Source of the DNA: Gammaproteobacteria bacterium
GTDB taxonomy: Bacteria; Pseudomonadota; Gammaproteobacteria; Pseudomonadales; JADFDG01
DNA length: 64,000 bases
Assembly (NCBI GenBank): GCA_018262975.1
Contig: JADFDG010000018.1
Span: 22,070-86,069, forward strand
Direction of reading: 5' to 3'
Shown here: positions 35,635-45,938 of the stretch, one piece after another
How the letters are laid out: each line of letters begins with the position of its first letter
Numbering within the stretch: the first letter of the stretch is position 1
Made by a program: the position numbers and the translations under genes
The notes under the pieces: model-generated
The model's input: the letters and a program-made list of their open reading frames with translations, nothing else
Told to the model about the DNA's origin: nothing
The model's database searches: none

Positions 35635-36489
35635 TCAGGATTTTCCGAGCGAAAACGAGACGTTATCGATCAGCCGGGTGCTGCCCAGACGGGCGGCGGT
35701 GGCAATCACCAGGTAGTCGTCGCTGGCCGCTGCCGGCTTGAGATCATGTCCGTTGCGGATGTCGAAGTAATCGATCACTAACCCGGCTGACTCGATGTTT
35801 GCTGAGGCTTCGGCTGCCACCGCGGCAAAATCGCGGCGACCGCCGGCAATGGCATCGCGGGCCTGGCAGAGGCTGCGATAAATCACCGCGGCGGTCTGCT
35901 TCTGGCTGGCGTCGAGGTAGCCGTTGCGCGAACTCATGGCCAGTCCGGAGGCCTCGCGTACGGTGGAAACGCCGATGATGCGTACCGGGAAGCACAGGTC
36001 GGCGGCCATGCGGCGGATGATCGCCAGTTGCTGGAAGTCCTTTTCGCCGAACAGGGCGATGTCGGCGGGCACGATGTTGAACAGCTTGCTGACCACCGTG
36101 GACACGCCGTCGAAGTGCCCGGGGCGCGACTTGCCGCACAGCGCCTCGCCCAGGCCCGGTACGTGCACCACCGTCTGCGTCTTGCCGGCGGGGTACATCT
36201 CGTCCACCGACGGGACGAACAGCAGGCTGCAGCCGGCGGCGGCGAGTTTCGCCGAGTCCTCGGCCAGCGTGCGCGGGTACTTGTCGAAATCCTCGTTCGG
36301 GCCGAACTGGGTCGGGTTGACGAAGATGCTGCACACCACGTGGCGTGCCTGCTTGAGGCCTTCGCGCACCAGGGTGATGTGGCCCTCGTGCAGGTTGCCC
36401 ATGGTCGGCACGAACGCAACGCTGTCGCCGGCCTGTTGCCAGGCGCGCACCTGCGCGCGCACCTCGGCGATGGTGTGTACGGTTTTCAT
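35635..36489 (-). CDS. panC: Pantothenate synthetase
   Basis: PanC condenses pantoate with beta-alanine, using ATP. It is 284 aa. The nucleotide-binding HIGH-like motif is in FVPTMGNLHEGHITLVREG; FVNPTQFGPNEDFDKYPRTL binds pantoate; FGEKDFQQLAIIRRMAADL and SSRNGYLDASQK (KMSKS-like loop) follow. It starts 4 bp after panB. Its substrates come from the flanking panB (pantoate branch) and panD (beta-alanine). Confidence 0.98.
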   Translation of the reverse strand: MKTVHTIAEVRAQVRAWQQAGDSVAFVPTMGNLHEGHITLVREGLKQARHVVCSIFVNPTQFGPNEDFDKYPRTLAEDSAKLAAAGCSLLFVPSVDEMYPAGKTQTVVHVPGLGEALCGKSRPGHFDGVSTVVSKLFNIVPADIALFGEKDFQQLAIIRRMAADLCFPVRIIGVSTVREASGLAMSSRNGYLDASQKQTAAVIYRSLCQARDAIAGGRRDFAAVAAEASANIESAGLVIDYFDIRNGHDLKPAAASDDYLVIATAARLGSTRLIDNVSFSLGKS

Positions 36490-36493
36490 CGGC

Positions 36494-37315
36494 TTATTCG
36501 AAGCAATGTTCGGCAGCAGGGAAGGAGCCGTCCTTTACGGCGGCGACGTAGGCGCGTACCGCGCCCTCGACGCCGTCGGTGCGGCCGGCCAGGAAATTCT
36601 TCACGAAGCGCGCCGGCTTGCCGGGCGACACGCCGAGGATGTCGTGCAGCACCAGCACCTGGCCGTCGCACTCCGGCGCGGCGCCGATGCCGATCACCGG
36701 GATGTGCACCTCGGCCATGATCCGCTTCGTCAGCGCGCGCGGGATGCATTCGAACAGCAGCACGTCGGCGCCGGCGGCTTCCAGCGCCTTGGCGTCGGCG
36801 ATGATGGCCTGTGCCTGCGCGTCGTCGCGGCCCTGCACGCGGTAGCCGCCGAAGGCGTTCACCGACTGCGGCGTCAGCCCCAGGTGCGCGCACACCGGGA
36901 TCCCGCAGCGCTTGAGCGCGCGCACGGTATCGGCCAGCCAGCCGCCGCCCTCGATCTTCACCATGTGTGCGCCGGCGGCCATCAGCCGGCCGGACCACTG
37001 CAGGCATTGCTCGATGGTGGCAGTACCCATGAAAGGCAGGTCGGCCATGATCAGCGTGGTCTCGTTGCCGCGCTGCACGCAGGCCACGTGGTAGACCATG
37101 TCGTCGATGCTCACCGGCAGCGTGCTGTCGTGGCCCTGCAGCACCATGCCCAGCGAGTCGCCGACCAGGATCACGTCCACGCCGCAGCGCGACAGCAATG
37201 TGGCGAAACTGGCGTCGTAGGTGGTGAGCACCGTGAACTTCTCGCCGGCGGCTTTCATCTTGGCCAGCGTGGCGACGGTGACCGGCTTGCGGGTGGCTTC
37301 GGACAGGTACGCCAT
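36494..37315 (-). CDS. panB: 3-methyl-2-oxobutanoate hydroxymethyltransferase
   Basis: PanB adds a hydroxymethyl group from 5,10-methylene-THF to ketoisovalerate, the first step to pantoate. It is 273 aa. Family motifs are [52 protein letters not shown] and [22 protein letters not shown]. It sits between the deoxynucleoside kinase and panC, with 5-bp gaps, in one operon. Confidence 0.98.
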   Translation of the reverse strand: MAYLSEATRKPVTVATLAKMKAAGEKFTVLTTYDASFATLLSRCGVDVILVGDSLGMVLQGHDSTLPVSIDDMVYHVACVQRGNETTLIMADLPFMGTATIEQCLQWSGRLMAAGAHMVKIEGGGWLADTVRALKRCGIPVCAHLGLTPQSVNAFGGYRVQGRDDAQAQAIIADAKALEAAGADVLLFECIPRALTKRIMAEVHIPVIGIGAAPECDGQVLVLHDILGVSPGKPARFVKNFLAGRTDGVEGAVRAYVAAVKDGSFPAAEHCFE

Positions 37316-37320
37316 GGTCG

Positions 37321-37977
37321 TTACCTCGGGGCGGGGCCGGCCGGCAGGTCCAGGCGGCCTTCGCGGTGGCTGAGGATCAGGGAGACGAGGCGACTATAGT
37401 CGCCGTCGCTACCCACGAGGTCAATTTCGGCGGCATCCACCACCAGCAGCGGGCTGTCACGGTAGCCGGCAAACAGGCGGGCATAGCCGTCCGAGAGCGC
37501 CGCGAGGTAGTCGGGCGCGATGTCCTGCTCGCAGGCGATGCCGCGGCGGGCGATGCGTTCCTGCAGCACGTCCACCGGCGCGTGCAGCCAGATGACCAGG
37601 TCGGGCTTCGGCGGTTCATCCACCACGCGCTGCCAGATGGCGTCGTACAGGCGGAATTCGTCGGCATCGAGCGTCAGCGAGGCGAACAGCCGGTCCTTCT
37701 CCAGCATGAAGTCGCTGACGCGCACCGTCTCGAACAGGTCGTCCTGGCGCACCGCGCGCAACTGCTCCACCCGCTGGAACAGGAAGAACAACTGGGTCTG
37801 CAGCGCATAGTGGCGCGGCTCGCGGTAGAAACGCTCGAGGAACGGGTTGTCGGCGGCGCCCTCCAGCAGCAGTTCGCAGCCGAAGGTCTGCGCCAGCCGC
37901 CGGGTCAGCGTGGTCTTGCCGACGCCGATGGTGCCTTCAACGGCAATGAAGCGCGGTGGCCGCGCGGTCTCGCCCAT
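37321..37977 (-). CDS. Deoxynucleoside kinase (dAK/dGK family)
   Basis: This family phosphorylates deoxynucleosides (often deoxyadenosine or deoxyguanosine) for salvage. It is 218 aa. The P-loop is [52 protein letters not shown] is the substrate region, and the lid lies in [21 protein letters not shown]. The gene commonly sits between folK and panB in proteobacteria, as it does here. Substrate preference cannot be read from the sequence. Confidence 0.9.
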   Translation of the reverse strand: MGETARPPRFIAVEGTIGVGKTTLTRRLAQTFGCELLLEGAADNPFLERFYREPRHYALQTQLFFLFQRVEQLRAVRQDDLFETVRVSDFMLEKDRLFASLTLDADEFRLYDAIWQRVVDEPPKPDLVIWLHAPVDVLQERIARRGIACEQDIAPDYLAALSDGYARLFAGYRDSPLLVVDAAEIDLVGSDGDYSRLVSLILSHREGRLDLPAGPAPR

Positions 37978-37987
37978 CGGGAGGTGC

Positions 37988-38497
37988 TCAGTGCGGCAGC
38001 CGCAGGGCGCCGTCGTTGAACATCGGTGACGGCGCGCAGCGCGCCAGCAGGTCGCGCACCACGCTGCCGTCGGGCAGGGCCAGGTCCGGCGAGATGTCGG
38101 CCAGCGGCTGCAGGACGAAGCGGCGCTCGCGCACGCCCGGGTGCGGGATCACCAGGCGCTCGTGGGTGAAACGCTGGTTGCCGTACAGCAGCAGGTCGAG
38201 GTCCAGGGTGCGGGCGCCCCAGCGCTGCTGGCGCACGCGGCCCTGCGCCGCTTCGATTTCCTGCAGCGCGTCGAGCAGCGCCAGCGGCGCCAGCTCCGTG
38301 TCGATCAGCGCCACGGCGTTGAGGTAATCCGGCTGGTCGCTGCGCGGGTCATCCGGCAGCGTCATGGCCGGGTTGCGGTACACCGGCGACACGGCGCGCA
38401 GCGTGGTGCCGGGCAAGCGCGCCAGCGCATCCACCGCACGCTGCAAGTGCGCGCGCGGATCGCCGAGGTTGCTGCCAAGACCGATCCAGGCCTGCAT
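37988..38497 (-). CDS. folK: 2-amino-4-hydroxy-6-hydroxymethyldihydropteridine pyrophosphokinase
   Basis: FolK (HPPK) transfers pyrophosphate to the pterin that FolP then uses. It is 169 aa. Signatures are WIGLGSNLGDPRAHLQRAVD, SPVYRNPAM, and RWGARTLDLDLLLYGNQRF with the two metal-binding Asp. HPGVRERRFVLQPLADISPD closes the domain. It lies 6 bp after pcnB, the usual pcnB-folK pair. Confidence 0.97.
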   Translation of the reverse strand: MQAWIGLGSNLGDPRAHLQRAVDALARLPGTTLRAVSPVYRNPAMTLPDDPRSDQPDYLNAVALIDTELAPLALLDALQEIEAAQGRVRQQRWGARTLDLDLLLYGNQRFTHERLVIPHPGVRERRFVLQPLADISPDLALPDGSVVRDLLARCAPSPMFNDGALRLPH

Positions 38498-38503
38498 GCG
38501 TGT

Positions 38504-39913
38504 TCAGTTGGCCGGTTTGCGCCGCCGGCGGCGTCGCTTGCGCCCCGCGTTGTCGCCGGGCTGCCGGCGCGCATCGAGCTCGCGCACCATGGCATGGCGT
38601 TCGTCGGTGTCGGCCTGCTGGTAGTCGCTCCACCATTCGCCGAGCTGCTCGGCGAAGATGTCCTGCGGCTCGCGTGCCAGCGGGCCGGCATCCTCGCGCA
38701 GCAGCAGGAAGTCGTAGGCGGCGCGGAAGCGCGGGCTCTGCAGCATGGCCTCGGCGCGCTTGCCGCTGCGCCGCGGCAGGCGCAACTGCATGTCCCAGAT
38801 CTCGCGCGCCGGCGCGGAAAACCGGCGCGGGATGGCGACCACGCGGCACTGTTCGTCGAGCACCTGCTGGCCGGCCTGCGCCATGGCGGGAATGTCGGGC
38901 ATGCCCTCGGCGAGCAGTTGCTGGTAGCGCCGGCTCACTTCCGGCCACAGCAGGGCGGCAAACAGGAAGGCCGGGGTGACCGACTTGCCGTCGGCGATGC
39001 GGCGGTCGGAATTGTCGAGCGCCGCGAGGATGAACTTGCGTGCATTCGGGTCGCGGCGCGCCACGTGGCCGGCATCGGGGAACAGCACTTCATCCAGGCC
39101 GAACCGTTCCAGCCATTCCCAGCTGGCGTGGCCATAGCCGCCCAGCAGCAATTTCAGGACTTCGTCGAACAGGCGCGCCGGCGGCACCTGGTGCAGCAGC
39201 GGCTTGAGATGGGCGATCGGCCGGGCGGTGCCGTCATCAACTGTGAAGCCGAGCTTGGCGGCGAAGCGCACCGCGCGCAGCATGCGCACCGGGTCCTCGC
39301 GGTAGCGCGTTTCCGGGTCACCGATCAGGCGCAGACGCTTCTTTTCCAGGTCCTTCATGCCGCCCACGTAGTCGTGGATGGCGAAGTCGCCGATGTTGTA
39401 ATACAGCGCGTTCACCGTGAAGTCGCGGCGGATGGCGTCTTCCTCGACCGTGCCCCACACGTTGTCGCGCAGGATCATGCCGGTCTTGCCGTGCAGCGAT
39501 GCGTCCTCGTCGTCCGCCACGTGGTCATCGTCACCGGTGTCGTCGGCGGCGTGATGGGCGCGGAAGGTCGCGACCTCGATGACGTCGCGGCCGAACAGGA
39601 TGTGCGCCAGGCGGAAGCGGCGCCCCACCAGCCGGCAATTGCCGAACACCCGCTTGACCTGCTCCGGGGTGGCGTTGGTGGCCACGTCGAAGTCCTTGGG
39701 GTCGCCGCCGAGCAGCAGGTCGCGCACGCCGCCGCCGACCAGGTACGCCTCGTAGCCGGCGTCCTTCAGGCGATACAGCACCTTCAGGGCATGGGGACTG
39801 ATGTCCTTGCGGGAAACGTTGTGGGCTTCCCGGGGGATGACGCGCAGTTCTGCCCGGGGGGGCTTGCTGCCATTGAATACGCGGCTGAGAAAGCCGACGA
39901 GGCGCTTGGGCAT
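38504..39913 (-). CDS. pcnB: Poly(A) polymerase I
   Basis: PcnB adds 3' poly(A) tails that mark RNAs for decay and controls some plasmid copy numbers. From the ATG at 39913 it is 469 aa. The nucleotidyltransferase head has YLVGGGVRDLLLGGDPKDFD VATNATPEQVKRVFGNCRLV GRRF and the catalytic Asp pair in DFD. IRRDFTVNALYYNIGDFAIHD and RYREDPVRMLRAVRFAAKLG follow. The C-terminus is a basic tail (RKRRRRRRKPAN). It lies just downstream of the crcZ-like RNA, as in Pseudomonas, and starts the folK-pan operon. Confidence 0.97.
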   Translation of the reverse strand: MPKRLVGFLSRVFNGSKPPRAELRVIPREAHNVSRKDISPHALKVLYRLKDAGYEAYLVGGGVRDLLLGGDPKDFDVATNATPEQVKRVFGNCRLVGRRFRLAHILFGRDVIEVATFRAHHAADDTGDDDHVADDEDASLHGKTGMILRDNVWGTVEEDAIRRDFTVNALYYNIGDFAIHDYVGGMKDLEKKRLRLIGDPETRYREDPVRMLRAVRFAAKLGFTVDDGTARPIAHLKPLLHQVPPARLFDEVLKLLLGGYGHASWEWLERFGLDEVLFPDAGHVARRDPNARKFILAALDNSDRRIADGKSVTPAFLFAALLWPEVSRRYQQLLAEGMPDIPAMAQAGQQVLDEQCRVVAIPRRFSAPAREIWDMQLRLPRRSGKRAEAMLQSPRFRAAYDFLLLREDAGPLAREPQDIFAEQLGEWWSDYQQADTDERHAMVRELDARRQPGDNAGRKRRRRRRKPAN

Positions 39914-39995
39914 GTGGCTCGGCACGGGTGGTGTGGATGGAACGGCGGCAAGTCTACCAGCGGGGGGCGGGCCAGGCAGGCCCTGGCGGCCCCAA

Positions 39996-40033
39996 TAATG
40001 AAAACGGCGGGCCGGTTGCCCGGTCCGCCGCTT
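39996..40033 (-). terminator. Terminator of the CrcZ-like RNA
   Basis: On the minus strand, CGGCGGACCGG pairs with CCGGCCCGCCG across a short GCAA-type loop and is followed by TTTTCATT. It lies between the RNA and pcnB. A second, upstream hairpin with T-run (GAACCGA/TCGGTTC then TTTT, 40157-40125) could give a shorter form. Confidence 0.75.
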
Positions 40034-40248
40034 CATGAGCTGTTTTTCTTGTTGGTCTCGCAGCCCGGGCTCGGGGCCCGGGTCAATCGGTGCCGGCTGT
40101 TGTTGTTATATACCGGTCACCTTCAATAAAAGAACCGAGGGATCTCTCCGTCGGTTCGTGCACTGCATTGGCTTCTGGTTGTTTTTCTTCTTCTGCGGTT
40201 GTTGTTGTTTTGGGTGCAGAAGCCAGAACTGTTGTTGTTATTGTTGCG
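39998..40248 (-). ncRNA. crcZ: CrcZ-like small RNA with five A-rich CA motifs
   Basis: In Pseudomonas, CrcZ sits between cbrB and pcnB. It is made from a sigma-54 promoter activated by CbrB and soaks up Hfq/Crc through repeated CA motifs, lifting carbon catabolite repression. Here the same gap encodes a likely RNA of about 250 nt. Five A-rich motifs are visible on the minus strand: CAACAATAACAACAAC (40246-40231), AAAACAACAACAACC (40211-40197), GAAGAAGAAAAACAACC (40193-40177), ATAACAACAACAG (40109-40097) and CCAACAAGAAAAACAG (40054-40040). An 8-bp stem GGCTTCTG/CAGAAGCC (40224-40217 with 40177-40170) displays the second and most of the third in a loop. The composition differs sharply from the GC-rich surroundings. 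No protein is plausible here. Position, promoter and motifs are seen; the function is inferred. Confidence 0.8.
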
Positions 40249-40258
40249 ATGTAAATAA

Positions 40259-40274
40259 AGCAGGATGCGTGCCA
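40259..40274 (-). promoter_or_regulatory. Sigma-54 (-24/-12) promoter of the CrcZ-like RNA
   Basis: On the minus strand TGGCACG (40274-40268), CATC and CTGCT (40263-40259) match the RpoN consensus TGGCACG-N4-TTGCW with one change. The invariant GG (40273-40272) and GC (40261-40260) are separated by 10 nt, the required spacing. Transcription would begin near 40248. Confidence 0.85.
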
Positions 40275-40359
40275 ACTTCGGGCTATTCTGTTATTTCCTT
40301 TAAAATCATTGGGTTGGCTGTCTGGTGGCTGCTCTTGCTACGTACAAGTGCGTAGGTCA

Positions 40360-40408
40360 TGTTACTGAACTGCCGATGAGCGGTTACCTGATGTTTCGAT
40401 CGGTAACA
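40360..40408 (-). promoter_or_regulatory. Candidate CbrB upstream activating sites
   Basis: Three half-sites are seen, given as read on the plus strand: TGTTAC (40360-40365), GGTTACC (40382-40388) and GGTAACA (40402-40408). The last two form an inverted repeat, and neighbours are about two helical turns apart. They resemble the TGTTAC-N14-GTAACA sites reported for Pseudomonas CbrB and lie 90-135 bp upstream of the sigma-54 promoter. A CCCCC/GGGGG hairpin (40415-40431) separates them from the cbrB stop codon. Confidence 0.6.
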
Positions 40409-40431
40409 CCAGTACCCCCTGAATTGGGGGG

Positions 40432-41774
<1,343 letters not shown>

Positions 41775-41778
<4 letters not shown>

Positions 41779-44768
41779 GCGTCTTGCTCCCTGTGGGATT
41801 CGGCGGGGCCGTCATCGGTGCCGCGCCAGCGCGGCAGTGTCAGCACGATGCGCGTGCCGCGCTGGGTGTCGGCTTGCGCGGGGCTCTCGATGGCGATATG
41901 GCCCTGGTGGTCCTCGATGATGCTGTATACCAGTGACAGTCCCAGTCCGGTGCCCTTGCCGGGATCCTTGGTGGTCACGAACGGTTCGAACACCTTGCCC
42001 AGCAGTTCGGCCGGGATGCCGCTGCCGCTGTCCTCGATGCACACGGTCGCCGCGGCATCGTCCCGTGGCCGGGTGTACACGCGGATGGTGTCGCCGGGCG
42101 TGGAGGCATCGCGCGCGTTGTTGAGCAGGTTGATGAACACCTGCAGCAGGCGCTGCGCATCGCCGGCGATGCGCAATGTGCGGTCGCAGTCGTTGGTGAA
42201 GTCGAAGTCGCGGCCGTCGCGACCCAGGCGGATGAGGGCGATGGCTTCATCGACGGTGGCCGCCAGTTCCACCGGGTCGTTGCCCTGCGCGCGCTGCTTG
42301 CCGCTGTGGCTGAAGCTCACCAGCGACTGCACGATGCGATCGATGCGCCGGGTCTGTTCGAGGATCTGCCGGGTGTAGTCACGCACCGCGCTGCTCTCGG
42401 TCTCACTGGCCAGGTCCTGTGCCAGGCAGGCAATGCCCGTGACCGGGTTGCCGATCTCGTGGGCGACGCCGGCGGCGAGGCGGCCGATCGACGCCAGGCG
42501 CTCGTTGTGCGCCAGCCGCGCCTCCAGCGTCTTCATGTCGGTGAGGTCCTCGATCACGATCACCTGCGCGCCGGTCTGCGTCTGGGTTTGCGCCGAGGGC
42601 AGGTTGATGGCGGCCTTGTGCAGGCTGATCCAGCGCGTGTGGCCGTCGATCGCCAGCGGCTTCTGGTGGATGTGCTGGGCGTTGCTGGCGGCGAAGTCGG
42701 TGAGCAGGCGTCGCCAGGGCTCCGGCAGGTTGTGCAGCCAGGAGCCGATGATGTCGCTGGCGCGGATGCCGGTGAGCGATTCCATCACCGCGTTCCAGCC
42801 GAGGATCTCGCGGTCGGTGCCCAGCGAGCAGACGCCCAGCGGCAGGTCGTGCAGCGTCTGGCGGTGGAACCGGCGCAGGTTGTCCAGCTCGGCGGCCAGG
42901 CCGGAAAGGCGGTACTGGTAATCCTCCAGGCGGCTCTCGATGAAGTGGATGTCCTCGGCGCCGTGGCCCTCGGCCAGCGGCTTGTAAGGCAGCACCTCGT
43001 CGACGATGTCGTGCGCCACGGAGGGGCCGAGCAGGCCGGACAGGTTGTTTTCCACCTGGTCGCGCAGGCGGCGCAGCATGTAGGGGCGGGTCTCGGCGTG
43101 TTCGAGCCCGAGGTCGCGCAGCGCGAACTCGACTTCGCGGCGGGCAGTGGCCGCACCCAGCGGCCCGGTCAGTGCCTTGATGAAGTCTTCCACGCTCACC
43201 GCACCGAGCTTCCAGCGGTAGGGTCGCCGCAGGTTGTCGACTGCGCAGGTTTCCGCCGCGCGTTGCTCGGCGTCGGAGCGCGAGGTGATCATCGACACCA
43301 CGCCGCCGACCAGTCCGTTGAGGATGATGGCGGTGAACGCCGCCGTGTGCCAGTTGGTGGCATTGGGCTGGAAGTCGATGCCGAACATCGGCAGCGAGAT
43401 GCCGGCCACCGGCGTGATGGTCGGCAGCAGCAGCGCGAAGAACCACACGGTGAAGCCTGTCACCAGGCCGGACAGGAAGCCGGCGCGGTTGGCGGCCGGC
43501 CAGAACAGCACGCCGACCAGCCCCGGCACGAACTGCAGCGTCGCCACGAACGCCAGCATGCCGAGCTCGGTGAGCGTGTTGCGGTTGTCGAGGAAGAAGT
43601 AGAACAGGTAGGCGCCGAGGATGATCGCGGCGATCAGCACGCGCTTGGTCCACAGCAACCAGCGGTAGAGGTCGCGGTTGCGCCCCGGCTTGTACAGCGG
43701 CAGCGCCAGGTGGTTCAGGCACATGCCCGCCAGCGCCAGCGTCGACACGATGATCACGCCGCTGGCCGCCGACAGGCCGCCGATGTACACGATCAGCGCC
43801 ATGGTCGGCGAACCGGCGGCCAGTGGCACGCCCAGCGCGAAGTACTCGGGGTCCGTGCCGGGCATGGACTTGAGCGCGCCCCACAGGATGAACGGCACGG
43901 TCAGGCTCATGCCCAGCAACAGCAGCGGCAGGCCCCAGCTGGCGGTGAGCAGCGCGCGCGGGTTCAGGTTCTCGGTGAACGCCATGTGGTACATGTGCGG
44001 CATCACCACCGCCGACACGAAGAACGCCAGGATCAGGCTGTGCCAGGTGCCGTCGGCGAGCGGCGCGTAGAGCATGGTCAGCGTTTCGGGATGTTCGGCC
44101 AGCCAGCGGTGCAGGTCCTGCGGACCGTCGAACACGCTGAACACGCTGAACAGTGCCACCGCGGCCAGCGCCATCAGCTTCACCAGGGATTCGGCGGCAA
44201 TCGCCACCACCAGGCCTTCGTGCTTCTCGCGCGGCGTGGTGTGCCGCGCGCCGAACAGGATGGCGAACGCGGTGATGGTCACGCAGAACCAGAACGCCAG
44301 CGAATTGCGGCTGGCCTCGTTGGTGAGGATGTGGATGGAGTCGGCCACCGCCTGGATCTGCAGCGCCAGCAGCGGCAGCACGCCCAGCAGCATGAACACC
44401 GTGACCAGTCCGCCGGCTGCCGCGCTGCGGTAGCGGAAGGCGAACAGGTCGGCCAGCGAGGAGAGCTGGTAGGTCTGCGACAGTCGCAGGATGGGTGCCA
44501 GCAGGATGGGCGCCAGCAGGAACACGCCGGAGATGCCCACGTAGAACGACAGGAAGTTGTAGCCGTGGTGGAAGGCAAAGCCGATGGCGCCGTAGATGGC
44601 CCACGCGCTCGCCCACACGCCCAGCGACAGCACGTAGATGCCGGGGTGCCGCACCAGGCTGGCGGGCAGCCAGCCGCGATCGGTGATCCAGGCAATGGCA
44701 AACAGCGCCAGCAGGTAGCCGATGCCGATGACGAACAGCTGGCTCAGTTCAAACGTCATCGAGGTCAC
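41775..44768 (-). CDS. cbrA: Sensor kinase CbrA with SLC5 transporter domain
   Basis: CbrA couples a sodium/solute-symporter-like (SLC5) membrane domain to a histidine kinase; Pseudomonas CbrA takes up histidine. It is 997 aa from the GTG at 44768 (994 from the ATG at 44759). A 13-helix SLC5 domain covers about 10-510. A STAC-type linker follows (about 515-600), then a PAS domain (about 645-755) and HisKA with phospho-His770 in [15 protein letters not shown]. The ATPase domain has [17 protein letters not shown] and [14 protein letters not shown]. It overlaps cbrB by 4 bp and the small gene cbrX at its start. Confidence 0.92.
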
Positions 44769-44925
44769 GGCTCTTGCCGATCCAGTAGCTGAAGAAGATC
44801 AGGAACAGCCAGATCAGGTAGGGGCGGTACCAGGCGGTGCCGCCGTCGCTCCACCATTCGATGAGGGCCGGTGACAGCAGGTAGCCGCCGAGGATGAACA
44901 GGAGCAGGAGTCGGTCGGTGTACAT
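44749..44925 (-). CDS. cbrX: CbrX-like small membrane protein
   Basis: A 58-aa ORF starts with ATG at 44925 and overlaps the start of cbrA. The protein is MYTDRLLLLFILGGYLLSPA (first helix), a loop with EWWSDGGTAWYRPY, and [20 protein letters not shown] (second helix), ending DV. Two hydrophobic helices and the aromatic WYRPYLIW loop fit the small integral membrane protein CbrX found ahead of cbrA in Pseudomonas. That match is from memory of position and shape. Overlap with cbrA implies translational coupling, and a role as a small transporter subunit is possible. Confidence 0.75.
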   Translation of the reverse strand: MYTDRLLLLFILGGYLLSPALIEWWSDGGTAWYRPYLIWLFLIFFSYWIGKSRDLDDV

Positions 44926-44948
44926 GGCTGCGTGTCCGCTGTCGGTAG

Positions 44949-44965
44949 CCGCAGGATACGGGAGC
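44949..44965 (-). promoter_or_regulatory. Possible promoter of cbrX-cbrA-cbrB
   Basis: On the minus strand GCTCCCGTATCCTGCGG contains a -10-like TATCCT; a weak TTCCGC lies 18 bp upstream. The same 17 bp occur at 5914-5930 upstream of the Tat-exported protein gene. Confidence 0.35.
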
Positions 44966-45001
44966 GGTGGAGCGCTGCGGAAGCGGCGAGGGCGGCCGGC
45001 C

Positions 45002-45871
45002 TCAGGCCAGCGACGCCAGCGGGATGGACGGCTGGCGCGGTACCCGGGCGATATCCCAGGCAGCGGTGGCGGCCGCCAGCAGCTCCTCGGGCGTGTCCCC
45101 CGTGGCGACCTGTCCCAGCGCGCGCAGCGCCAGGCGCAGGTTTGCCATGCGCCGGTCGGCGGTGACCGGGGCGGCCAGGTCCTGCTTGCTGAGCTTCTGG
45201 CCGTCGTCGCCGGCCAGCACCGGGATGTGCGCGTAGCGAGGTTGCGGCAGCCCGAGCCGTTGCTGCAGCAGCAGCTGGCGTGGCGTTGAGTCGAGCAGGT
45301 CGCAGCCGCGCACCACGTCCGTCACACCCTGGTCGGCATCATCGACCACGACGGCCAGCTGGTAGGCGAACAGCCCGTCGCGCCGGCGGATGACGAACGG
45401 ACCGCCCTCGCGGGCGAGGTTGAACGACTGCCGGGCCTGCACGCGGTCAACGAAATCGATCGCGGCATCCGGGACGTCCAGCCGCCAGGCGAAAGGTCCA
45501 TCGCCGGTGCCGTGCGAGTCGCTGGCGATGCGTCCAGGGTGATTGCTGCCGAACGCTTCCAGTTGCGTGCGCGACAACGCGCAGCGGAACGCATGGCCAT
45601 CGGCGGCCAGTCGCGCCAGGGCGTCCTCGTACAGCGGCAGGCGCCGGCTCTGGTAGACCACCTCGCCGTCCCAGAGCAGGCCGTGCTGTTCGAGCGTGCG
45701 CAGGATGTCGGCCGCCGCGCCGGGCTTCTCGCGTGGCGGGTCGAGGTCCTCGATGCGCACCAGCCAGCGGCCGCCGACGGCGCGCGCGTCGAGGAAGCTG
45801 GCGAGCGCGCAGGTCAGCGAGCCGATATGCAGCGCACCGGTGGGGGAGGGGGCGAAGCGTCCGCAGTACAT
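45002..45871 (-). CDS. gluQ: Glutamyl-Q tRNA(Asp) synthetase
   Basis: GluQRS attaches glutamate to queuosine-34 of tRNA-Asp. It resembles GluRS without the anticodon-binding domain. It is 289 aa. The class I site is GRFAPSPTGALHIGSLTCAL (HIGS at 15-18) and the second motif is DGQKLSKQDLAAP. The zinc region appears lost: where E. coli has CxC and a later Cys, this protein reads HAFRCALSRTQLEAFGSNHP, with one cysteine only. It lies between dksA and cbrX, the Pseudomonas order. No gene lies in 44926-45001. Confidence 0.93.
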   Translation of the reverse strand: MYCGRFAPSPTGALHIGSLTCALASFLDARAVGGRWLVRIEDLDPPREKPGAAADILRTLEQHGLLWDGEVVYQSRRLPLYEDALARLAADGHAFRCALSRTQLEAFGSNHPGRIASDSHGTGDGPFAWRLDVPDAAIDFVDRVQARQSFNLAREGGPFVIRRRDGLFAYQLAVVVDDADQGVTDVVRGCDLLDSTPRQLLLQQRLGLPQPRYAHIPVLAGDDGQKLSKQDLAAPVTADRRMANLRLALRALGQVATGDTPEELLAAATAAWDIARVPRQPSIPLASLA

Positions 45872-45887
45872 GGGCTTCCGGCGCAGA

Positions 45888-45914
45888 CGAAAAGGCCGGG
45901 TTGCCCCGGCCTTG
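45888..45914 (-). terminator. Intrinsic terminator of dksA
   Basis: On the minus strand AAGGCCGGGG, CAA loop and CCCGGCCTTTTC form a strong stem with a short T-run between dksA and gluQ. Confidence 0.8.
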
Positions 45915-45938
45915 CGTACGCGAGTCGGCGCAGCGGCA

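Noticed and set aside
40035..40355. Cysteine- and phenylalanine-rich 106-codon ORF in the cbrB-pcnB gap
   Set aside because: Its Cys/Phe runs are just the complement of the AACAAC CA motifs; no ribosome-binding site and no protein-like pattern.
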